DNA of 9,332 nucleotides from Planctomycetales bacterium. GTDB taxonomy: Bacteria > Planctomycetota > SZUA-567. Positions 1 to 6,100 of this stretch are shown one piece after another. Under the pieces are notes generated by a model. The model saw only the letters and a list, made by a program, of their open reading frames with translations. It was not told the origin of the DNA and made no database searches. The number at the start of each line of letters is the position of its first letter. Positions within the stretch are counted from its first letter, which is position 1. The position numbers and the translations under genes were made by a program. The DNA lies in the NCBI GenBank assembly GCA_025997475.1, contig BNUQ01000065.1, positions 1-9,332 on the forward strand. The letters are read 5' to 3'.

Positions 1-2
1 TT

Positions 3-134
3 CTCCCGCCTATTGTGGAAAAAGAACGAAAATCCGCCTATTATCGTTATCTTGAATTCGCCCAAATTCACGGAAAGTTTGATAATCTTGAACTATTACT
101 GGCGGAAAGCATTCTTAACCTTTCTCTTCCATAA
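3..134 (+). CDS. Fic-family protein, C-terminal fragment (partial)
   Basis: This frame is open from the window edge to a TAA at 132-134, giving about 43 residues. It begins LPPIVEKERKSAYYRYLEFA and ends in a Leu-rich helix (LELLLAESI). The pattern PPIV, then charged residues, then YY..LE.A, a short D/N-containing turn and a final LLAE helix is what I know from the C-terminal end of Fic/DOC proteins, which attach AMP or similar groups to target hydroxyls. The catalytic HPFxxGNGR motif would lie upstream of the window and cannot be seen. Fic genes are known neighbours of mod and res in Type III loci, so the context fits. The stop codon lies inside a 19-bp sequence repeated after mod. The assignment rests on a short tail only, so it is moderate. 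Confidence 0.55.
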   Translation, partial: LPPIVEKERKSAYYRYLEFAQIHGKFDNLELLLAESILNLSLP

Positions 135-147
135 CCCGAAAAACTTT
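129..147 (+). repeat. Spacer repeat, copy 1
   Basis: This 19-bp sequence (CCATAACCCGAAAAACTTT) recurs without mismatch at 2359-2377, and with one mismatch over 17 bp at 2401-2417. Here it contains the stop codon of the fic-like gene and leads into the res-start relic. The second copy sits just after the mod stop. Its role is unknown. It could be ordinary homology between gene spacers, or a site used in rearranging the locus. Confidence 0.7.
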
Positions 148-173
148 TCACTCAAAAACACCGAAAACTCGCA

Positions 174-368
174 ATGGCACTATTTTTAGAACAACTTGAA
201 CATCAACGCCAAGCGCTCAACGCCGTGCTGAACGCACCAATAAAGAGGGGGCGCGGGCGTGGGGGCGGGCGAAATGGAAAAATAAAGTGGAGTTCTAAAT
301 TGATGGCAATACAATCAGGGACCGGAAATTCGTGGACACATTTTTACCAAACCCATAAAAGCAGGTAA
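174..368 (+). pseudogene. Relic of a res 5' end (truncated second res copy)
   Basis: An ATG at 174 opens a 64-codon frame. Its first 21 or so residues (MALFLEQLEHQRQALNAVLN) closely match the start of the intact Res at 2580 (MAIFLEQLEHQRHAIDAVLK). At DNA level I count about 54 identical bases out of 63, so it is diverged rather than a fresh duplicate. Similarity stops near 236 and the frame runs on through a G-rich, Arg/Gly-coding block to a stop at 366-368. None of the helicase motifs of Res is present. The best reading is the start of another res allele, cut off when the downstream mod-res unit was joined or the original was deleted. It could still be translated as a short peptide, but I see no reason to give it a function. 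Confidence 0.7.
247..269 (+). other. Putative G-quadruplex motif upstream of mod
   Basis: Four G-runs lie close together: G at 247-251, 255-257, 261-265 and 267-269, separated by CGC, CGT and C. This meets the usual G3+N1-7 quadruplex pattern on the non-template strand, about 100 bases before the mod start. It begins just beyond the point where similarity to res ends, so it lies at the rearrangement junction. Folding and function are not shown by sequence alone. Confidence 0.55.
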
Positions 369-371
369 CCG

Positions 372-2354
372 ATGATCAGTCAACCGCGCGGCGAGACCCC
401 CCGTTTTAACGACTTAAAAATTGTCGGCGGCGGTCTCGGTGCCGCCGTCACTGCCAACGTTGGTGCCACTGTCGGAAGTGTCACCGGCACCGTCCGCGAC
501 CCCGACGAAATCCGCGACGGTTACCAACTCCGCTTCATCGGCAAGGACTACGCCAAACTCCAAGCGGGCTTGAAAACCGAAACCGTCCTCGTCCCCGACA
601 CCGCCCATAACGCCGCCCCCGAAAATCGCGACAGCCAAAATGTCTTTATCGCCGGCGACAACCTCGACGCCCTCAAACACCTTGAGAACGCCTACACCGG
701 CAAAGTGGATGTCATTTACATTGACCCGCCCTACAACACCGGCTCGGACGGCTTTGTTTACGGCGACAATTTCAAGTTCACCGACGAGCAGTTGAAGGAA
801 AAACTGGGCTTGACCGACACCGAAGTCGCCCGCGTCCGCGCCCTCACCGGCAAAAGTTCCCACTCCGCGTGGCTTACCTTTATGTATCCACGCCTCGTCA
901 TCGCCAAACGCCTGCTCAAAGACACCGGCGTGATTTTTGTCTCCATTGACGACAACGAACAGGCGAATTTGAAGTTGCTGATGGATGAGGTGTTTGGGGG
1001 CGATAGAAATTTTGTAGGGCAAATAATATGGCAAACAGCGACAGATAATAATCCAACTCAAATAGCGACAGAACACGAGTATGTTTTGTGCTATGTAAAA
1101 AATGTTCTTTCTCAAGATTATTGGGAGATACCTTCTGACAAAGGGAAAATAATTCAGACCAAATATGAAGAATTAAAAAAACAATACTCTAACGATATTG
1201 AGAAAATACAGAAAACATTAAGAGAATGGATTAAAATTACCGACGATGATTTATCAGGTGTTGCTCATTATTCTTATGTTGATAAAAAGGGGGTATTTTA
1301 TCCGGGTAATTCTGCTAACACAAAGCCCGGCGGTTATACATACGACATTATGCACCCTCTTACAAAAAAAGTTTGCGCAAAACCAGAATATGGCTATAGG
1401 TGGACACAAGAAACATTTGAGAAAGCAAGTAATGTAAGCGATGTTTTATGGGGTGATGATGAAAAAATTATTCCAAAAATCAAGAAACGTCTTGATACTG
1501 TTACGCAAAAACTCAAAAGTTATTATTATGAAGATAATAGAGCGACCACTTCACAATTAAAAGACCTTTTTGATGGCAAAAAAGTATTTAACAACCCGAA
1601 ATCTGTTAGGTTTATACAACATATTCTGCGTTTCACAAGCAACAAAGACAGTTTAATCCTCGACTTCTTTGCTGGCTCTGCCACGACTGCCGATGCCGTG
1701 ATGCAACTCAACAAAGAGGACGGCGGCAACCGCAAATGGATTCTTTGCACTTTGGACGAAAACTGCAACCCCACCGGCGAAGCGGTAAAAGCGGGCTACA
1801 AAACCATTGACGAAATCAGCCGCGAACGCATTCGCCGCGCCGCCGCAAAAATCGGCGACACTTCGGGCTTCAAGTCGTTTTATCTCAAAACGCCGACAAT
1901 TCAAACTCTTGATAAAATTGACGAGTTTGTTTCAACGGAAGGGCAACTTATTCCCGATGATATGCTCACGCCGTTTTCTGCAAAAGAATTGCAACTTGAA
2001 AACACCGCGAAAGAAACCGACCGCAACAAAGCAAGCGGAACAGAAACTTTGCTTGCTACTTGGTTGATTGACGACGGCTTTGGTTTTGATACGAAAGTTG
2101 AAGCATTAGAATTTGGCAACACGAAAAAAGCAACCGCCTACCATACGGGACAACGCTTGTATATTCTTGATGAAAACTGGGACACTCCGGCGACAAAAGC
2201 ATTGCTGAACAAACTCGGCAAAAACGAACTGCACCTGCAAATGATTATGGTTTATGCGTATTCCTTGCGTTTTGAAGTTTTGACGGAATTAAAAAACAAC
2301 CTCAAAACCAATTTGGACGACGACCACAAGATTGAAATCACCGAACGTTTTTAA
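372..2354 (+). CDS. mod: Type III restriction-modification methyltransferase (Mod)
   Basis: This 660-residue protein is a site-specific DNA N6-adenine methyltransferase. It transfers a methyl group from S-adenosylmethionine and is also the recognition subunit of the Mod-Res complex. The catalytic motif IDPPYNTG lies at about 117-124 (DPPY 118-121). The SAM-binding motif DFFAGSAT lies at 431-438. Catalytic motif before SAM motif is the beta-class order. The stretches QNVFIAGDNLDALKHL (about 89-104), HSAWLTFMYPRL and SIDDNEQANL are typical of Type III Mod. Residues about 215-425 between the motifs form the target-recognition region and are encoded by very AT-rich DNA. The length is normal for the family (about 600-680). 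The start at 372 has AGGT a few bases upstream. Residues 18-42 are a Gly/Ala/Val-rich stretch of unknown purpose. A spacer with repeats follows, then res. The methylated site cannot be predicted from sequence. Confidence 0.95.
   Translation: MISQPRGETPRFNDLKIVGGGLGAAVTANVGATVGSVTGTVRDPDEIRDGYQLRFIGKDYAKLQAGLKTETVLVPDTAHNAAPENRDSQNVFIAGDNLDALKHLENAYTGKVDVIYIDPPYNTGSDGFVYGDNFKFTDEQLKEKLGLTDTEVARVRALTGKSSHSAWLTFMYPRLVIAKRLLKDTGVIFVSIDDNEQANLKLLMDEVFGGDRNFVGQIIWQTATDNNPTQIATEHEYVLCYVKNVLSQDYWEIPSDKGKIIQTKYEELKKQYSNDIEKIQKTLREWIKITDDDLSGVAHYSYVDKKGVFYPGNSANTKPGGYTYDIMHPLTKKVCAKPEYGYRWTQETFEKASNVSDVLWGDDEKIIPKIKKRLDTVTQKLKSYYYEDNRATTSQLKDLFDGKKVFNNPKSVRFIQHILRFTSNKDSLILDFFAGSATTADAVMQLNKEDGGNRKWILCTLDENCNPTGEAVKAGYKTIDEISRERIRRAAAKIGDTSGFKSFYLKTPTIQTLDKIDEFVSTEGQLIPDDMLTPFSAKELQLENTAKETDRNKASGTETLLATWLIDDGFGFDTKVEALEFGNTKKATAYHTGQRLYILDENWDTPATKALLNKLGKNELHLQMIMVYAYSLRFEVLTELKNNLKTNLDDDHKIEITERF
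1008..1645 (+). other. AT-rich target-recognition region of mod
   Basis: Within mod, base composition changes abruptly near 1008 and returns near 1650. I count 36 G+C in 60 bases at 601-660 but only 15 in 60 at 1141-1200. The segment encodes residues about 213-425, between the DPPY and FxGxG motifs, where Type III enzymes carry their DNA-recognition domain. Codon choice also changes, with many AAA, AAT, ATA and TTA codons. This suggests that the recognition domain was acquired separately from the conserved catalytic parts. Confidence 0.75.
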
Positions 2355-2358
2355 CCGA

Positions 2359-2377
2359 CCATAACCCGAAAAACTTT
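2359..2377 (+). repeat. Spacer repeat, copy 2 (after mod)
   Basis: Identical over 19 bp to 129-147. It lies 4 bases after the mod stop codon (2352-2354). Together with the next copy it forms an imperfect tandem duplication with a 41-bp period, each unit opening with a TTTT-containing lead and a CCG/CGG step before the CATAACC core. Confidence 0.7.
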
Positions 2378-2400
2378 CGCCGCCGGAAGCTTTTACCGGT

Positions 2401-2417
2401 CATAACCAGAAAAACTT
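2401..2417 (+). repeat. Spacer repeat, copy 3
   Basis: CATAACCAGAAAAACTT differs from the core of the other two copies by one base (A for C). It starts exactly 41 bases after the matching position of copy 2. The unit containing it covers roughly 2390-2417. Confidence 0.65.
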
Positions 2418-2419
2418 GA

Positions 2420-2575
2420 CAAACCGCAAAAACTGTGGAACGCGAGTTTGCGCCGTTGGCAAAAATCACCGACGGCGAAAAACTCGTCCTGACACTTGAA
2501 AAAAACTTTGCCTCGCCCGACAACACCATCTCTCACCACAACTTAACAAACTGGCTAACGGAGGGAAAAAACTGA
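2420..2575 (+). pseudogene. Unidentified gene remnant, C-terminal end only
   Basis: This frame is open from just after an in-frame TGA at 2417-2419 to a TGA at 2573-2575, about 51 codons. It includes the residues EFAPLAKITDGEKLVLTLEK and ends NWLTEGKN. It contains no ATG. A GTG at 2435 could start a 46-residue peptide, but no Shine-Dalgarno sequence precedes it. The stop is 4 bases before the res ATG and the GGAGGG likely used by res lies within its last codons, which is the spacing expected of a real operon gene. The protein-like composition, lost 5' end and the repeats directly upstream suggest the tail of a gene that once stood between mod and res. I do not recognise the family. Confidence 0.4.
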
Positions 2576-2579
2576 ACCT

Positions 2580-5564
2580 ATGGCAATCTTTTTAGAACAA
2601 CTTGAACACCAACGCCACGCAATAGACGCCGTGCTGAAAGCAATGGCGGGGTGCCGCAACATTGTCGCCGGCGACGGTGGCGGCGACTACAAGGACGTCT
2701 ATGCGAATCCACAAATTCGTTTGGACGACGGGCGTTTGTGCGCCGCACGACTGCCCGAAAGCAACGGCGGCAAAAACATTGATGTCAAGATGGAGACAGG
2801 CACCGGCAAAACCTACGTCTATACACAGTTGATGTATGAACTCTACAAGAATTTCGAGTTGCAAAAGTTCATTATTTTCGTGCCGTCGTTGCCAATCAAA
2901 GAAGGCACGAAAAACTTTATCACCGCCGATTACGCACGACAGCATTTTTCATCGCTGTATGAGAATGTCAAAATAGATCTCGACATTATCAATGCCGGGA
3001 GTTTCAACACGAAAAAAGGAAGAAAGACACTGCCGAGCGAGTTGATTGATTATTTGGAAGGCAGTCGCAACCAGCAAAACACAATCAAATGTTTGCTGAT
3101 TAACGACGCAATGTTGATGAGCAAAAGCATGACAAGGGACGACTACGACCAGACGCTTTTCGGCGGCTTGAGTTGTCCCGTGGCGGCATTGAAACAAACA
3201 CGCCCTATAATAATTATAGACGAGCCGCACCGCTTCAAAAAAGACGGCAAAGCCTATCAAGCGATTGTCAATTTGGAACCGCAGTTAATTATCCGTTTTG
3301 GTGCAACGTTTCCCGATGTCGGTGGCGGCAAAAAGGACTACGAAAACCTTGTCTATAACCTCGGCAGTGTGCAGGCGTTCAACGGCGGCTTGGTGAAAGG
3401 AATAGACATTCATTACCCGGAAGTTGACGAAGCCGCAGCAGACCGGCAATACAGAGTCCGCGCTGTCAGCAAACGCGAAAAGAAAGTGGAGTTGATGCGC
3501 AAAAGCGATAGCAAAACGTTTGTAGTCAAATTCGGCGACAGTTTCCCAAGTGACTTCGACGGCGTGGAACTCGGTCTCGACGAAGATAACGACCTCGCCA
3601 TCAACGCCTTGAAACTCTACGAGGGGCAAGTTTTGTTACCGGCACTGTTCGCAACGAGTTATCAGGAACTCCTGTTGTCGCAAGCCATTGAAAAACATTT
3701 TGCCAAAGAAAGAGAAAATTGGCGGCGCGAAAAAGCAGGCGTGAACGCGCCTAAAATTAAAACGCTGTCACTCTTCTTCATTGACAGCATAAAAAGTTAT
3801 CGCAGCGAAGACGGCTGGCTGAAAGTCAAGTTCGAGGAACTGCTGCGCACAAAGATAAAATCTTTGCTCGCGGGTGAAATCGACACGCAATACAAAGCGT
3901 TTTTAGAAGCGTCGCTCGCACATTTGGGCGAAACCCACGCCGGTTATTTTGCCGAGGACGCTGGCAAGGGCGACGAAGCCTTGCAGCAAGAAGTGGACGA
4001 CATTTTGCGCAACAAAGAAGAAATGCTTTCCTTCAAACGCAAAGACGGTTCGTGGAATGTCCGCCGGTTTTTATTTAGCAAGTGGACACTTCGCGAGGGT
4101 TGGGACAACCCGAACGTATTTGTCATCACAAAATTGCGCACCAGCGGCAGTGAAATCAGCAAATTGCAGGAAGTCGGACGCGGCTTGCGTCTGCCGGTGG
4201 ACGAAAATGGCAAACGGTTGTCCGCCGAGGAGTTTCGCCTTGATTACATCATTGATTGGAGCGAAAGAGGTTTCGCTAAAAAATTGGTCGGCGAAATCAA
4301 CGACGACGCGCCGTTGAAACTCGACACCGGCAAGGTGACAGAAAAGACCATAGAGTTCATTCTCCGTTCGCAAGGCGAAGATGTCGCAAAACTCAAAACT
4401 GACACTGCTGCGTTTTCGGAAAAAAGAAACGCTGTTTTGGAAAAACTTGACGACGCTGGTGCCATTAAACGCGACAACACTTTCAAAGAAGGCGGTTATG
4501 AAAAAATGCTGGAAACTTTCCCGAAGTTGGAGGAAACCCTGCGCGTCCAGAAAGGCAAAGTCACAGACAATGCTGGTGGAAAAAATCAGCGTCCAATGGT
4601 GAAACTGCGCAAAGAGAATTGGGATAAAATCCGCGATTTTTGGGCGAAAGTGACACACCGGTATATGCTCGAATTTGAGAAACTCGGCACCGGTGAACTG
4701 GAGGCACTGCTCGATGAGGTCTTGAGAACAAGCAATGAAGGCGTTGAGACCACGTTTGTTAAAGCGCGAACGGAAATTCGCACGGACTCCGTTCGCCGTC
4801 AAGAAAACGAAAGCGGTGAAAGCGAGACAATGGCACTTATGGAAAGCAACATCTACGCAGACAGCGACTTTTCCACGCTCCCGTATGGCAAGTTCCTGAG
4901 GTCAATTCACGAACAAACGTCTCTGCCGGTGGCACTGTTACACAGAAAAATCGGCGAAAAATTATCGGCCATGACCGCCGCCGGTGCCACCGCAAAACTT
5001 CTCTTGAACACGAAAAGTGCCACTAATTTTGTTTTAAAGTTTCGACGCGAATTTCAAAGAGTTTTCCAACAAAAATACACCTATCGCGCCTTGGACTTTT
5101 CGGCGCGAACTTCTGTTTTTGACGCCGGTGGCACTTTGCGGGCGGAACTCGATGCCGGCGCGGTTGGCACGAACGAGGCGCGGGACGTGAAAGATGATGT
5201 GCGCAATTTATACGCGCCGCCGTTCCGCTTTGACTCGGAGTTGGAGCACGAGGTTTTGAAATTGGAACAACGCGACGAAGTTGTCGTTTTTGGCAAGTTG
5301 CCGCGCCGCTCCATCAAAGTGCCGACCTACACCGGCGGCACGACCACGCCGGATTTCGTGTTTGCCATCCAGCGCGAGGGCGAGGCGGACATCTCCCTGC
5401 ATTTGATAGTCGAGACGAAACCCAACGATGTCCGTGGCGCGGAGCAGATCGCCATCGCCGCGCAAAAGAAAGCGTTCGACCAAATACTCGGCGTCAAATG
5501 GGACTTGGCTATTTATGCAAGCGATGTCGAAGGTATGTTAACACTTCTCATTGACGGGAAATAA
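2580..5564 (+). CDS. res: Type III restriction endonuclease subunit (Res)
   Basis: This 994-residue protein is the restriction subunit that, bound to Mod, hydrolyses ATP and cleaves unmethylated DNA. The N-terminal superfamily 2 ATPase shows Walker A METGTGKT at 71-78, the DEPH box at 214-217 and the SAT-like motif FGATF at 240-244. The second helicase lobe contains SLFFID, then LREGWDNPNVF (motif V region) and the arginine-finger motif VI QEVGRGLRLP at 530-539. The C-terminal nuclease carries a PD-(D/E)xK signature: P924-D925, then E945-T-K947. All expected parts are present and the length is normal, so it should be active. GGAGGG about 14 bases before the ATG at 2580 is a rather distant ribosome binding site. 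A diverged copy of its first 21 codons lies at 174. The helicase gene starts 5 bases after its stop. Confidence 0.95.
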   Translation: MAIFLEQLEHQRHAIDAVLKAMAGCRNIVAGDGGGDYKDVYANPQIRLDDGRLCAARLPESNGGKNIDVKMETGTGKTYVYTQLMYELYKNFELQKFIIFVPSLPIKEGTKNFITADYARQHFSSLYENVKIDLDIINAGSFNTKKGRKTLPSELIDYLEGSRNQQNTIKCLLINDAMLMSKSMTRDDYDQTLFGGLSCPVAALKQTRPIIIIDEPHRFKKDGKAYQAIVNLEPQLIIRFGATFPDVGGGKKDYENLVYNLGSVQAFNGGLVKGIDIHYPEVDEAAADRQYRVRAVSKREKKVELMRKSDSKTFVVKFGDSFPSDFDGVELGLDEDNDLAINALKLYEGQVLLPALFATSYQELLLSQAIEKHFAKERENWRREKAGVNAPKIKTLSLFFIDSIKSYRSEDGWLKVKFEELLRTKIKSLLAGEIDTQYKAFLEASLAHLGETHAGYFAEDAGKGDEALQQEVDDILRNKEEMLSFKRKDGSWNVRRFLFSKWTLREGWDNPNVFVITKLRTSGSEISKLQEVGRGLRLPVDENGKRLSAEEFRLDYIIDWSERGFAKKLVGEINDDAPLKLDTGKVTEKTIEFILRSQGEDVAKLKTDTAAFSEKRNAVLEKLDDAGAIKRDNTFKEGGYEKMLETFPKLEETLRVQKGKVTDNAGGKNQRPMVKLRKENWDKIRDFWAKVTHRYMLEFEKLGTGELEALLDEVLRTSNEGVETTFVKARTEIRTDSVRRQENESGESETMALMESNIYADSDFSTLPYGKFLRSIHEQTSLPVALLHRKIGEKLSAMTAAGATAKLLLNTKSATNFVLKFRREFQRVFQQKYTYRALDFSARTSVFDAGGTLRAELDAGAVGTNEARDVKDDVRNLYAPPFRFDSELEHEVLKLEQRDEVVVFGKLPRRSIKVPTYTGGTTTPDFVFAIQREGEADISLHLIVETKPNDVRGAEQIAIAAQKKAFDQILGVKWDLAIYASDVEGMLTLLIDGK

Positions 5565-5569
5565 ACTTT

Positions 5570-6100
5570 ATGGAACTAAACGAATCGCAAAAACAATTTA
5601 TTAACGCGGATAGTGAATTTATCCGCCTGCTCGCTCCGGCAGGCGCCGGTAAGACGGCAAGTTTGCTTCATCGGTGCGTGCGGTTGGTAACCTATGATGC
5701 CGCGCGGCGTATTTTAATCGTTACTTTTACCAGGGTGGCGCGGGCGGTTTTGCAAGAGCGAATAAAGAATGACGCGGAATTTGCCTTATTGCGCGGGAAA
5801 GTGGAAGTTAGCACGTTAAACTCTTTGGGTTTTAGAATGGTTAAAAATGAGCATTCCAGAATCGCGGTCATCAACAAATCAGACCGGAAGAGCGCGTTTT
5901 ACAACTGGATGAAGCCGGTGTGGGACCAGAAAAAATATGAACGGATACAAAAGATTATGTCGGCGAGAAATTATCTATACTCAATACGAATTGGTTTGCG
6001 GAAAAGTCATTTGCGTAAATACGCAACAGTCCACGTTTCGGTAAAACAAATCCGCAAACCAATTCGTAATGAGTATAAAACAAGCCGAAAAATTGTTTGA
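5570..6100 (+). CDS. UvrD/Rep-like DNA helicase, N-terminal part of a split gene
   Basis: This is the first half of a superfamily 1 helicase, an ATP-driven 3'-5' DNA unwinding enzyme. The start MELNESQKQFINA is a Q-motif-like N-terminus. Walker A APAGAGKT follows at 22-29, motif Ia LIVTFTRVAR at 49-58, and motif Ic-like STLNSLGFR at 81-89. True homologous sequence ends at residue 136 (codon 5975-5977). The next 40 residues come from an inserted palindromic element and then out-of-frame helicase DNA, up to a stop at 6098-6100. This fragment has no Walker B and should not work alone. The ATG lies 5 bases after the res stop, so it is very probably co-transcribed with res. Taken with 6069-7760 and with 100 bp removed, the original gene would encode 696 residues, normal for the family. 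Confidence 0.85.
   Translation: MELNESQKQFINADSEFIRLLAPAGAGKTASLLHRCVRLVTYDAARRILIVTFTRVARAVLQERIKNDAEFALLRGKVEVSTLNSLGFRMVKNEHSRIAVINKSDRKSAFYNWMKPVWDQKKYERIQKIMSARNYLYSIRIGLRKSHLRKYATVHVSVKQIRKPIRNEYKTSRKIV
5978..6075 (+). mobile_element. 98-bp MITE-like (Correia-like) palindromic element in the helicase gene
   Basis: The left end (5978-6002) and the right end (6051-6075) are 25-bp inverted repeats with a single mismatch; their outer bases are TACTCA and TGAGTA. The direct dinucleotide TA flanks both ends (5976-5977 and 6076-6077). The 48-bp middle has no coding capacity but holds a perfect smaller hairpin, TTGCGTA-AA-TACGCAA, at 6011-6026. Removing the element and one TA (100 bp) joins codon CTA to AAA CAA GCC and restores the helicase frame exactly, as expected for a target-site insertion. 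TA duplication is typical of IS630/Tc1-mariner transposases and of small elements such as Neisseria Correia repeats. Family assignment is by analogy only. No transposase is in the window, so it would have been moved in trans. Confidence 0.85.
6011..6026. repeat. Internal hairpin of the MITE-like element
   Basis: TTGCGTA and TACGCAA form a perfect 7-bp stem around AA. It is nested between the 25-bp terminal arms, so a transcript of the whole element would fold into a long stem capped by a smaller stem-loop. Confidence 0.7.

Noticed and set aside
414..1115. Long open frame on the minus strand inside mod
   Set aside because: It is antisense to conserved Mod motifs, has Gly/Val-rich low-complexity content, and is explained by the codon bias of mod.
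2416..2444. Perfect TTGACA (2416-2421) as a promoter for res
   Set aside because: No acceptable -10 box is found at 16-18 bp spacing; the bases there are GC-rich.
4071..4802. Long open frame on the minus strand inside res
   Set aside because: It overlaps the conserved helicase motif VI region of Res and shows no recognisable domain.
5970..6100. Simple frameshift or sequencing error as the cause of the split helicase
   Set aside because: The 25-bp inverted arms, TA flanks and exact frame repair by removal of 100 bp fit an insertion much better.
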